Source: Rhodobacterales bacterium (GTDB taxonomy: Bacteria > Pseudomonadota > Alphaproteobacteria > Caulobacterales > Hyphomonadaceae). Taken from it: a stretch of DNA of 64,000 nt. A program made the translations under genes and the position numbers. Positions 1 through 7,845 of the stretch are shown here, piece by piece. The stretch lies in assembly GCA_014763715.1 (NCBI GenBank), contig JACXUV010000008.1, positions 1 through 64,000 of the forward strand. Reading direction: 5' to 3'. Under the pieces are notes generated by a model. That model was not told the origin of the DNA. It saw only the letters and a list, made by a program, of their open reading frames with translations, and made no database searches. Numbering within the stretch: position 1 is the first letter of the stretch; each line of letters starts with the position of its first letter.

Positions 1-321
1 CCGCACACGCTTTCGGGTGGAGAGCAGCAGCGCGTTGCCATTGCCCGCGCCGTCGTGACCCAGCCGGACATCCTGATCGCCGATGAGCCGACCGGGAACG
101 TCGACCCCGAAATGGGCTCGCGTCTGATGCGGTTGTTCCTGGAGCTCAACAAGCGCCGGGGCACGACCGTGATCATCGCGACGCACGACCTTGGCCTCGT
201 GCGGCAGGTGGAGGCGCCGGTCTACCGCCTGAACAATGGCCTCCTGGTGCGCGATGTGGAGTTCGGCACGGAAGGCAGCGGCGGGCGCCGGCGGACCGAT
301 CCGGCAAAGGCGGAAGAATAA
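1..321 (+). CDS. ftsE: Cell division ATP-binding protein FtsE, C-terminal part (5' end outside window)
   Basis: This is the last 106 codons of an ABC-type ATPase whose beginning lies before the window. The frame is open from base 1. Visible in order are the ABC signature LSGGEQQRVAIARA (about bases 10-51), the Walker B segment ILIADEPTGNVD (about 70-105) and the switch histidine in IIATHD (about 172-189). FtsE partners with the membrane protein FtsX at the division site to drive peptidoglycan hydrolase activation. The stop codon overlaps the ftsX start by one base (TAATG), which supports translational coupling and decides between FtsE and other short ABC ATPases. The C-terminal tail is unusually Gly/Arg-rich. 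The identity is firm because of the neighbour. Confidence 0.93.
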   Translation, partial: PHTLSGGEQQRVAIARAVVTQPDILIADEPTGNVDPEMGSRLMRLFLELNKRRGTTVIIATHDLGLVRQVEAPVYRLNNGLLVRDVEFGTEGSGGRRRTDPAKAEE

Positions 322-1190
322 TGGCGCGTGAGACCCCCCTCCTGCCGGTAGAGGACGCGCGCGAGGCGGCGCTGTTCTTTGTCGTGGCAGCGCTCTGCTT
401 CCTGGCGGCCCTGGCGGCCCTGTCGGCCAAGTCGACCTATGGCGCGGCGCGTGCCTGGACGGCGGAAGTGGAAGGCGAACTGACTGTTACGCTGCAGGAT
501 GTCGACCGCCGGGCGGCGGAAGATGCCCGCAAGCTGATCGAGAAGACGGACGGGGTGACATCTGCGCACCTCCTGACCAAGGAAGAGATTGATGAGCTGC
601 TGGAGCCGAATTTCGGCAGCCGCGGCCTGCCGGACAGCCTGCCCCTGCCGCAGCTGATCGCCGTGACCGCCGATTCGTATGTGCCCGATATGGGCCCGGC
701 CCTGCAGCGTGTCCTGTCGGAGGCGGGCTATGACAGCGCGGTGGACGAACATGCCGACTGGGCAGGGGATGTGCGCCGGGTTCTGGCCATCACGCGCCTG
801 ATCGCGCTGACGGCGGTGGCGCTGCTGGCCTCAACGGCGGTGGCGGTGATTGCCTTTGCAACGCATGCCGCGCTGCTGGCCCGCCGGGACATTGTGGATG
901 TCCTTCACCTGTCGGGCGCGCGTGACCGGTTTATCGCCAGCCTGTTCGAGCGGCGCTTCTGGGTGCTGGGCCTCAGGGCCGGGTCTGTCGGGGCCTTGCT
1001 GGCGCTGGGCGCGGCGGCGGCGGCGATCTTCGCGGCCAAGGCCCATGGCGGGCATGCCGGCCTCCTGCCGGAGCTGAGCCTCGACTATCTGGACCTGGTG
1101 GTTCTGGTGCTGACCCCGGTGATTGCCGGTCTTGCGGCGCGGATTGCGGCGCGTGTGACGGTGATCCGGGCCCTCAAGAGCATGGTATGA
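321..1190 (+). CDS. ftsX: Cell division protein FtsX (ABC transporter permease)
   Basis: FtsX is the integral membrane partner of FtsE and passes ATPase action to cell-wall hydrolases at the septum. The 289-residue product shows the expected layout: a short cytoplasmic start, a first membrane segment at about residues 14-34, a large periplasmic loop to about 150, and three more segments at about 153-183, 213-240 and 257-278. The length fits FtsX (about 290-350 residues). It overlaps ftsE by one base and the next gene by four bases (ATGA), so all are probably one transcript. Little sequence is strongly conserved in this family, so the call leans on topology and position. Confidence 0.9.
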   Translation: MARETPLLPVEDAREAALFFVVAALCFLAALAALSAKSTYGAARAWTAEVEGELTVTLQDVDRRAAEDARKLIEKTDGVTSAHLLTKEEIDELLEPNFGSRGLPDSLPLPQLIAVTADSYVPDMGPALQRVLSEAGYDSAVDEHADWAGDVRRVLAITRLIALTAVALLASTAVAVIAFATHAALLARRDIVDVLHLSGARDRFIASLFERRFWVLGLRAGSVGALLALGAAAAAIFAAKAHGGHAGLLPELSLDYLDLVVLVLTPVIAGLAARIAARVTVIRALKSMV

Positions 1191-1777
1191 GCGGCAACCG
1201 GCGCCCTCGCCGCGGGAAAACCCGCTTTGGCACGATGGTGGTCGTGTTCGTGCTGGGCATGCTCGGTATCGACTTTCTTCTGTTTGCCCAGCGCGCGGCG
1301 AACATGAAGCCGGATCCGTCAGAAAAAGCCGATGCCATCGTGGCGCTGACCGGCGGTTCCGGCATGCGCATCGCCGAGGGGGTGAAGCTGGTCTCGGAAG
1401 GGCGGGGCGGGCATTTGCTGATCTCGGGCGTGCACCCGGATGTGACCATGGACGACCTGATTGCGCTGGCGGGCGGCGATCCGGACGTCTGGGCCTGCTG
1501 CGTGACCATCGGGCATGCCGCTGAAACCACGCTCGGCAATGCGGACGAGACTGCCGCCTGGGCCTATGAGAACGGCTATCATGAACTGATCCTGGTCACG
1601 TCCGACTATCACATGGCGCGCAGCCTGCTGGTGCTGCAGGATGCGATGCCGGACATCGTGCTGAAGCCCTGGCCGGTGCGTACGGTGATCGACCCCTCGC
1701 ACCTCTTTACCGATTTCAAGTCGCTGAAGGGTGTGTTCCTCGAATGGGCGAAGTGGCGGGTAACGACGCTGGAATGA
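1187..1777 (+). CDS. YdcF-like DUF218 domain protein
   Basis: A 196-residue protein with one N-terminal membrane anchor (about residues 15-34) followed by a DUF218/YdcF-type domain. Diagnostic stretches are DAIVALTGGSGMRI near residues 49-62 and SDYHMARS near 139-146, which in this family line a nucleotide-like fold pocket. DUF218 proteins include SanA and ElyC, which influence envelope integrity and the undecaprenyl-phosphate carrier pool. The exact substrate here is unknown. The gene starts inside the ftsX stop (ATGA) and precedes plsC, so a role at the envelope is a reasonable inference. It is a membrane-anchored protein with the domain probably in the periplasm. Confidence 0.85.
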   Translation: MSGNRRPRRGKTRFGTMVVVFVLGMLGIDFLLFAQRAANMKPDPSEKADAIVALTGGSGMRIAEGVKLVSEGRGGHLLISGVHPDVTMDDLIALAGGDPDVWACCVTIGHAAETTLGNADETAAWAYENGYHELILVTSDYHMARSLLVLQDAMPDIVLKPWPVRTVIDPSHLFTDFKSLKGVFLEWAKWRVTTLE

Positions 1778-1805
1778 TCGCGCGCGATTGGCTAAGCCAG
1801 CGGAC

Positions 1806-2552
1806 ATGCGAGTCTTTACCTCTCTCCTCTTCGTGGCCTGGCTGTATCTCTGGATGGCCATTCTCGGAATCCTGTTCCTGCCGCTGCTGATCCTGCCGCG
1901 CTGGGCCACCATTTTCGGCATCCGCACCTATGCGCGGATCGTCCGTATCGGCCTCAGCCTGATTTGCGGCATCAGCACCGAAATTCGCGGGCGCGAGCAC
2001 ATGCCGGAAGGCCCGGTCATCTATGCGGGCAAGCACCAGTGCATGTATGACGTGTTCATCCCCTTCCTGGTGATGCGGGACCCCGCCATCATCATGAAGA
2101 AGGAGCTGCTCTGGTATCCCTTCCTCGGCTGGTATGCCCTGCGTGGGAAGATGATCCCGATCGACCGGGCAGGCACGACGAAAACGCTGAAGGCCATGGT
2201 GGGCGAGGCGAAAAAGCGGGCGGAGAATTACCGTCAGATCGTCATCTTCCCGGAAGGCACGCGCAAGGCGCCGGGCGCGCCGCCGGACTACCATGCGGCC
2301 GGTATCTCCGCGCTGGCCAAGGCGGTCGAGGCGCCCATCGTGCCGGTGGCGACGAATGCGGGCCTCTGCTGGCCGGGCAGGGGCTTCATGCGCCGCCCCG
2401 GCAAGATCGTCTACGAGATCCTTCCGCCCATTCCGGCGGGTCTGCCGCGCAAGGACATGATGGCCCGCCTGCAGGGAGAGCTGGAGCCGGCGACAGATGC
2501 GCTGATCAAAGAAGGCCTTGCCGTACAGGGCCGTGAACTGCCTGCCTCATAA
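1806..2552 (+). CDS. plsC: 1-acyl-sn-glycerol-3-phosphate acyltransferase (PlsC family)
   Basis: This protein should transfer an acyl chain to lysophosphatidic acid to make phosphatidic acid at the inner membrane. It carries an N-terminal hydrophobic stretch (about residues 4-35), the catalytic HX4D box HQCMYD at residue 77, and the substrate-binding FPEGTR motif near residue 148. The frame is also open from a TTG at 1788. I prefer the ATG at 1806 because it gives the usual hydrophobic start (MRVFTSLL). No strong ribosome site distinguishes the two. It lies 28 bases after the DUF218 gene in the ftsEX run. A second, different PlsC-type gene ends the window at 63407. Confidence 0.9.
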   Translation: MRVFTSLLFVAWLYLWMAILGILFLPLLILPRWATIFGIRTYARIVRIGLSLICGISTEIRGREHMPEGPVIYAGKHQCMYDVFIPFLVMRDPAIIMKKELLWYPFLGWYALRGKMIPIDRAGTTKTLKAMVGEAKKRAENYRQIVIFPEGTRKAPGAPPDYHAAGISALAKAVEAPIVPVATNAGLCWPGRGFMRRPGKIVYEILPPIPAGLPRKDMMARLQGELEPATDALIKEGLAVQGRELPAS

Positions 2553-2566
2553 AGGACTTGCCGAAC

Positions 2567-3589
2567 ATGGCGTCTCCCTCCACCCCGAAGAAACGGTCGC
2601 GTCTTGGCCTGTTTCTGCCCTTCATCCTGCTGTTCCTGGTCATCGGCGCCTGGTCTGCCTGGTGGCGCATCGCCAGCGGACGGATCGAGCAGGGGGTGGA
2701 TGACTGGATCGCGGAGCAGCGCGCCAGGGGCGCTGAGGTCAGCTATGCCGGGCGGTATTTCGGTGGCTACCCGTTCCGCTTCGAACTGATCCTGGACCAG
2801 CCATCCTACAAGGGTGTGCCGGGAGAGGCCTCCTGGGAAGGCGAGCGGGCTGAGTTCGTGATGCAGGCGTGGAACCTGACGCACCTGATCGGCCGCATGC
2901 CGGGCCATCATGTGATCACCGGCCCGGACGGCATTCGCAACAGTGTCGATTTCGACCGGCATGCTGCCTTCAGCCTGTCCTGGAACAAGGCGGGGCTGCG
3001 CCGTATCGGCTTCCAGTCCGGTGAGGCGGACGCGCTGCTTGGCGGACAGCTCTATAAGCTGGGCAATCTCTCCCTCAATCTCGCCCCACGGCCAGGCAGC
3101 CCGGACGATCTGATGATGGCGCTGCAGTGGGACAAGCTGACCCTCGATGCCGCCCCGGTGGAGGCGCCTTATCTGGGGACGGAGCTTGGTCGCTCGCGCC
3201 TGATCGGGGAAGTGCGCGGCTTTTTCCCGGCCTATGAAGCCGCTGGCGGTGACATGAACGGTGTCTGGCCTGCCTTGCTGGATGAGGGCGGCGAGGTGGA
3301 AGTGGCGCAGCTGTTGCTGAACTGGGGCCCGCTGGACCTTGGCGCGCAGGCGAACCTGAAACTCGCCGATGGCCGCACCAATGGCCTGTTCAAGGTGCGC
3401 ATCGACAATGCGGACGATCTGAAACAGGCGCTGATCGACAGCGGCCATTGGAGCCAGCAGGAGCAGATCGTCTTCGGCACGCTGGAAGTTGCCTCCCGCA
3501 ATGACAGCTTCCTGAGCCTTCCGGTCATCGACGACACGGTCTTTGTCGGCCCTGTGCCGCTTGGCAAGCTGCCCGGCAGCCGGTCGTGA
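2567..3589 (+). CDS. DUF2125 domain-containing protein
   Basis: A 340-residue protein with a basic N-terminus and one membrane segment (about residues 12-32), then a long soluble region. The region after the anchor (YFGGYPFRFELILDQPSY) matches what I know of alphaproteobacterial DUF2125 proteins, whose function is not established. The frame opens at a TTG at 2558, but the ATG at 2567 sits 10 bases after AAAGGA and is the better start. It follows plsC by 14 bases and overlaps the glycosylase gene by four bases (GTGA). A periplasmic, anchor-tethered protein is inferred. It might work with envelope lipids, but nothing in the sequence proves that. Confidence 0.8.
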   Translation: MASPSTPKKRSRLGLFLPFILLFLVIGAWSAWWRIASGRIEQGVDDWIAEQRARGAEVSYAGRYFGGYPFRFELILDQPSYKGVPGEASWEGERAEFVMQAWNLTHLIGRMPGHHVITGPDGIRNSVDFDRHAAFSLSWNKAGLRRIGFQSGEADALLGGQLYKLGNLSLNLAPRPGSPDDLMMALQWDKLTLDAAPVEAPYLGTELGRSRLIGEVRGFFPAYEAAGGDMNGVWPALLDEGGEVEVAQLLLNWGPLDLGAQANLKLADGRTNGLFKVRIDNADDLKQALIDSGHWSQQEQIVFGTLEVASRNDSFLSLPVIDDTVFVGPVPLGKLPGSRS

Positions 3590-4227
3590 CGGCGCCGTCG
3601 CAAGCGGCCATCCGGGCAGCCTGCGAGGCGCTTTCCGAAATCGACCCGGCGCTCGCACGGGCCTATGAGCTGATCGGTGTGCCGGTCTGGCGCGCGCATG
3701 AGGCAAGCTATGCCCTGCTAGCGCGCACCGTGGTCTACCAGCTTGTGTCGACCCGCGCGGCCGATGCGATCTGGGGCAGGGTGGAGGCGTTCCTCGGGCA
3801 GGTCACGCCGGAGCGTGTGCTTGGCTGCGATCAGGAGGCTCTGCGCGCCTGCGGCCTGTCGCGGCCGAAACTCTCCCACCTGAACACGATCGCGGCGGCC
3901 ATCGCGGAGGGCGTGCTGGACTTGCCCCGAGTGCAGGCCGCAGATGTGGACGCGGCGCGGGCCGAACTTCTGGCCGTGAAAGGGATCGGTCCGTGGACGG
4001 CGGATCTGTTCCTGCTCTACGCAGCGGGCAAGATGGATGCCTTCCCGCATGGCGATGCCGCCCTGATGGAGGCGCACAGGCGCCTCGGCGGTTATGAGAC
4101 ACGTATGGAAAACAAGGCGTTTACCAGGCTTGCCGAGGCCTGGCGCCCGCACAGGGGCGTGGCGGCGCATCTCCTCTGGGGCTGGGTGAATGCGGAACGG
4201 GCAAAGGCAGGCATTCCACCCGCCTGA
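3586..4227 (+). CDS. DNA-3-methyladenine glycosylase II (AlkA-like, HhH-GPD)
   Basis: A 213-residue base-excision repair glycosylase that removes alkylated purines. The helix-hairpin-helix is VKGIGPWTADLFLLY, followed by FPHGDAAL, whose aspartate (residue 157) is the expected catalytic residue of the HhH-GPD superfamily. There is no C-terminal iron-sulfur cysteine cluster, so Nth/MutY-type enzymes are unlikely. It lacks the N-terminal AlkA domain of E. coli, which is normal for the shorter bacterial forms. The GTG start overlaps the upstream stop (GTGA), so it is coupled to the envelope operon, although the functions are unrelated. Confidence 0.88.
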   Translation: MTAPSQAAIRAACEALSEIDPALARAYELIGVPVWRAHEASYALLARTVVYQLVSTRAADAIWGRVEAFLGQVTPERVLGCDQEALRACGLSRPKLSHLNTIAAAIAEGVLDLPRVQAADVDAARAELLAVKGIGPWTADLFLLYAAGKMDAFPHGDAALMEAHRRLGGYETRMENKAFTRLAEAWRPHRGVAAHLLWGWVNAERAKAGIPPA

Positions 4228-4366
4228 CGCCCTTGCGCTTTGCAAATGTCCGGACCTGTCATATTCTCTTGATGAGAATCGCCTAAAGCTATGGGCGAAC
4301 AAAGAGGAGCGTGCGTCTTCAGTCGGTTCGATCAGGTTTCAAGTCTAAGCCGGATGGGGGGTCATC

Positions 4367-4930
4367 ATGGCTGAGATACTTACGGCGCCGCCACATGGCA
4401 GGCCCGCACTGGTTCTGAATGCCGATTACAGGCCGCTTTCCTACTATCCCCTATCGCTGTGGCCCTGGCAGGAAGTCGTGAAGGCGGTTTTCCTCGATCG
4501 TGTCGATATCATTGCAGAATACGACTATATCGTGCGCTCTCCGAGCACGGAATTCCGCCTGCCGAGCGTCATCGCCCTGCGCGATTTCGTGCGTCAGGAC
4601 AGGCCGCCGGCCTTTACCCGTTTCAACGTGTTCCTGCGCGACGGTTTCCAGTGCGCCTATTGCGGCACGCACGACCAGCTGACTTTTGACCACGTCATTC
4701 CGCGCTCCAAAGGCGGGCGCACGACTTGGGACAACATCGTTGCCGCCTGTTCCCCTTGTAACCTGCGCAAGGGCAACAAGCTGCTGAAGCAGACCGACAT
4801 GCACCTGCTGCGTCGGCCTTTCCGGCCGAACAATTACCAGCTGCAGGAAACCGGCCGCCGCTTCCCGCCCAACCACCTCCATGAGACGTGGATGGATTAT
4901 CTCTACTGGGATGTGGAACTGGAGGGCTGA
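4367..4930 (+). CDS. HNH endonuclease
   Basis: A 187-residue HNH protein of the type common as a single-copy housekeeping gene in alphaproteobacteria. Zinc-binding cysteine pairs are C96/C99 and C128/C131. The HNH core is FDHVIPRSKGGRTTWDN with D108, H109 and N123. The first 85 residues (LVLNADYRPLSYYPLSLW) are the conserved N-terminal region of this family rather than a restriction or intron-encoded nuclease. No partner methylase or intron is nearby, so it is probably not a restriction enzyme. It stands alone between a 139-base gap and the LpxH-like gene. Biological role is unknown. Confidence 0.85.
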   Translation: MAEILTAPPHGRPALVLNADYRPLSYYPLSLWPWQEVVKAVFLDRVDIIAEYDYIVRSPSTEFRLPSVIALRDFVRQDRPPAFTRFNVFLRDGFQCAYCGTHDQLTFDHVIPRSKGGRTTWDNIVAACSPCNLRKGNKLLKQTDMHLLRRPFRPNNYQLQETGRRFPPNHLHETWMDYLYWDVELEG

Positions 4931-5014
4931 TTAACCATCAGACCGCTGTATTTGTTACATATTCGCACCTGAACTGTCATAAAAGCGGAATGAAATCAGG
5001 CTATCCGCCTTCGG

Positions 5015-5836
5015 ATGACCTCTTCGCGCCATCAGCCGAAGCCTGATTACAAGGCGATTTTCATCTCCGATGTGCACCTCGGCAGTGCCGGGTGCCAGGC
5101 AGATGCGCTGTGCGCGTTCCTGAAAACGCATACGTCGCAGCAGCTCTACCTCGTCGGTGACATCATCGACGGTTGGCGCATGCGCAAGAAATGGTACTGG
5201 CCGCAGTCCCACACGAACGTCATCCGCCGCATCCTGACGGCCGCCAAGCGCGGCACGGAAGTCACCTATATCATCGGCAATCATGACGAGTTCCTGCGCG
5301 CCTTCCTGCAGTTCCGGCTGGCCTTTGGCGATATCAGCGTGAAGAACCGCGCCCTGCATGAGGGTGAAGACGGCAAGCGCTATCTCGTCGTGCATGGCGA
5401 TATGTTCGACGGCATGATGCGGGCCGACCGCAAATGGATCATGCATCTTGGCGACCATGCCTATAATTTCCTGCTGTGGGCGAACACGAAGCTGAACGCC
5501 ATCCGGCGGCGCCTCGGCATGCCTTACTGGTCACTGTCGCAGGCGCTGAAGAAGCGCACCAAGCGGGCGCTGAACCATATCCACAATTTCGAGGGCCATG
5601 TGGCGGACTATTGCCGCCGCAAGGGCTATGATGGCGCGATCTGCGGCCATATCCATGTCGCCGAGGTGCGCGACATCGACGGCATCACCTACATGAATGA
5701 CGGCGACTGGGTGGAAAGCTGCACGGCGCTGGTCGAGCACCATGACGGCCGCTGGGAAATCCTCCACTTCCAGCCGCACGCCGTGAAGGCAGACGAACCC
5801 GTCGCGAAAGAGGCCCGTATCCGGGCTGTCGCCTGA
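5015..5836 (+). CDS. UDP-2,3-diacylglucosamine diphosphatase-like metallophosphoesterase (LpxH type)
   Basis: A 273-residue calcineurin-like phosphoesterase with all the metal motifs in order: DVHLG (D19, H21), GDIIDG (D49), GNHDEF, HGDMFDG and CGHIH near residues 211-215. LpxH enzymes hydrolyse UDP-2,3-diacylglucosamine to lipid X in lipid A synthesis at the cytoplasmic face of the membrane. Many alphaproteobacteria use LpxI for that step, so this member of the same COG may have another substrate. It begins with an ATG after a weak ribosome site and stands alone, convergent with the acyltransferase gene that follows 12 bases later. Confidence 0.8.
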   Translation: MTSSRHQPKPDYKAIFISDVHLGSAGCQADALCAFLKTHTSQQLYLVGDIIDGWRMRKKWYWPQSHTNVIRRILTAAKRGTEVTYIIGNHDEFLRAFLQFRLAFGDISVKNRALHEGEDGKRYLVVHGDMFDGMMRADRKWIMHLGDHAYNFLLWANTKLNAIRRRLGMPYWSLSQALKKRTKRALNHIHNFEGHVADYCRRKGYDGAICGHIHVAEVRDIDGITYMNDGDWVESCTALVEHHDGRWEILHFQPHAVKADEPVAKEARIRAVA

Positions 5837-5848
5837 GGCGCTGCTTCC

Positions 5849-6964
5849 TTAGCCCGTGACTGGCTTCAGCAATTTGCTGACATTCTGGCGAACCCGCATG
5901 GATTCGATCAGGGCCAGGATCAGCACCGAGGCAAGAACCGCGAGCCCGAAGGACAACAGGATCTGGACCTTCCAGGGGGCGTCGGCGAGGTAGGTCTTCA
6001 CCAACAGGTGGACCGGCACGTGGATACAGTAGAGCGGGAACGAGACCTGTCCCAGATAGTCTGACGCCCAGTTGAACCAGCGGGCTTTCGTCTGAATGCG
6101 TGCCCCGAAGGCGATCAGGAGCGGGCACAGCACAGCCACCCCGAAGAAGGGATAGAAGCCCGACATGTGGTAGGGGAACAGAAGCATCGCCGCCATTGCG
6201 GCATAGGCGGCAAAGGCGGGTACGAGGCCATGCATGGCCGGTACGAGCCGGGTGAAGGATTTCGGCGCTTCCTGCGTCAGGGCATAGATCAGCATGCCAG
6301 CCAGGAATGAGGTGAACACGCGCGGGAAGCCCAGAAGGAAATGCTCCGGGGCAAAGCCGGCGCCCGGTGTCAGGACACGGCCGGTGGTCAGGGTCACGTA
6401 ATAGGCACCGCCAAGCAGCAGCAGGAAGCAGAAGGCGCTGCCGATGAACAGGCCACGGCGCGGCAGGCGCACAAACCAGATGAAACACACGCTGGCGACA
6501 AATTCGAAGAAGATGGACCAGAGCGGGCCATTCGACGGGAACAGCTCATAGATGCCGACTTGCGGAACATTGTAGTCGACAAGGCCCGGGATGAAGAGAA
6601 GGTTCCCGGCATGGACGAGGGCGAAGCGTGATGCATCAACTTCCCGGCCGACGGAATTGTAATAGGCCAGCGTCGCAATGGCCCCGAACAGGACACCGAT
6701 GGCGACCGTCGGCCCAAGGCGGGCAAAGCGCTGGTTGATATAGGTGCCGGCACTCATGCCGCGCCGCAACCGGCCTGCATAGGAGTGATAGATCACGAAC
6801 CCGCTGAGCACGAAGAACATGTCCAGTGCGATATAACTGTTTGATAAAAAAGGATATTCTGAGGGGTCGACATAGTGGTAGACAACCACAAGCAAGGCGG
6901 CGAGGCCGCGGAAACCGTCAAGCACATAAAAGCGCTCGTGGGCTGTCGTACGTTGATGCTGCAT
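5849..6964 (-). CDS. Acyltransferase 3 family membrane protein
   Basis: An integral membrane O-acyltransferase of the OafA/NodX (acyltransferase 3) type, 371 residues from the ATG at 6964. The diagnostic start is FYVLDGFRGLAALLVVVYH, with the conserved Arg and His, followed by DMFFVLSGFVIYHSY; about ten hydrophobic segments follow. Such enzymes acetylate surface polysaccharides, lipid A or peptidoglycan, and the acceptor cannot be read from sequence. The frame extends to a TTG at 7051, but the extra 29 residues are not hydrophobic and do not resemble the family. A second member lies at 50566-51681. It is a single gene on the minus strand. Confidence 0.85.
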   Translation of the reverse strand: MQHQRTTAHERFYVLDGFRGLAALLVVVYHYVDPSEYPFLSNSYIALDMFFVLSGFVIYHSYAGRLRRGMSAGTYINQRFARLGPTVAIGVLFGAIATLAYYNSVGREVDASRFALVHAGNLLFIPGLVDYNVPQVGIYELFPSNGPLWSIFFEFVASVCFIWFVRLPRRGLFIGSAFCFLLLLGGAYYVTLTTGRVLTPGAGFAPEHFLLGFPRVFTSFLAGMLIYALTQEAPKSFTRLVPAMHGLVPAFAAYAAMAAMLLFPYHMSGFYPFFGVAVLCPLLIAFGARIQTKARWFNWASDYLGQVSFPLYCIHVPVHLLVKTYLADAPWKVQILLSFGLAVLASVLILALIESMRVRQNVSKLLKPVTG

Positions 6965-7113
6965 GGCCCCGCTGGTCACGTCCCATCCTTTCGCTGTCTG
7001 ACCGACGGGACTGCAGGATTGGTGCCAACAGGGGCGGCCATTTTCGGCCAATGGCCGGGTTAATCGAAACTTGCGAGTCCGGGAGGAGCGGCTATCATTT
7101 TTTCGCGGGGTAA

Positions 7114-7791
7114 ATGGAAGGGTCTGTGGGGATGGCGGATGAGGCGCGAACAGCGGGGAAAGCGCGGCGCCCCGCGCCGGATCCGGAAAAGTACCTCTAT
7201 CAGAGCATCAATGAATCGCAGGCCTATCACAACCAGAAGGAGCGGATGGCCTGGCTGGCTCTGGTTATGTACGGCATTGCCACGGCAGCGACCAATACAG
7301 CCTTCGGCCAGGTGCACTCAGCACTTGGAACGGAGCCGTCCACAATGGCGACTTGGGTGACGCTCGGCATTTATATCGCTTTTAGTCTCCTGATTGCGCT
7401 CGTGTTCTGGTCGTTCATGAGGCAACAGCAGGAGATGCGGTCTGTTGCGGCTTCCTTGATGGAGGCTTCCAAGGCAGCGGCCCTGGAAATGTTGCTCAGG
7501 GGTGAGGTGCCGCCCAAGTCAGGGTTCGCGCGCACTGATAATCAGCTGCAGCCGGATAAGAATGGGAGAAAAAAACCGACCTTGATCCGGTGTTGCCCTG
7601 ATTATGTGTACAAGCATTTCGTGCTCATAGAGGCGGATCAACCCTTGCGGCGCTTGCAGTTTGGGCAGGATGCCATTTTCGTCCTGATCTTTGTGGTGAG
7701 TGTGGTGCCGGTCGTGATCGCGACCTTGCTGGGGGGTGACACAGGTGGCCTACATTCGTGGCTCGAGAGCATGAAGGCACCAAGCCCCTGA
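7114..7791 (+). CDS. Hypothetical membrane protein with two or three transmembrane segments
   Basis: I do not recognise this 225-residue protein. It has a charged N-terminus (about 45 residues), a hydrophobic segment about 46-65, another about 82-106 (TLGIYIAFSLLIALVFWSFM), a soluble middle of about 75 residues, and a final segment about 187-208. This suggests a bitopic or hairpin inner-membrane protein. The start could be the ATG at 7114 or the one at 7132, which is preceded by GGGG. It lies divergent to the acyltransferase gene and 54 bases before the helicase gene. No enzyme motif is visible. Confidence 0.65.
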   Translation: MEGSVGMADEARTAGKARRPAPDPEKYLYQSINESQAYHNQKERMAWLALVMYGIATAATNTAFGQVHSALGTEPSTMATWVTLGIYIAFSLLIALVFWSFMRQQQEMRSVAASLMEASKAAALEMLLRGEVPPKSGFARTDNQLQPDKNGRKKPTLIRCCPDYVYKHFVLIEADQPLRRLQFGQDAIFVLIFVVSVVPVVIATLLGGDTGGLHSWLESMKAPSP

Positions 7792-7845
7792 TGCCTCGCC
7801 TGCTGCGCGCTTGACTTCCCACGCCTGCCCGGCCACCTGACGCCG

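Noticed and set aside
4228-4366. tRNA or small RNA gene in the gap before the HNH gene
   Set aside because: No cloverleaf or stable hairpin with a T-run could be drawn.
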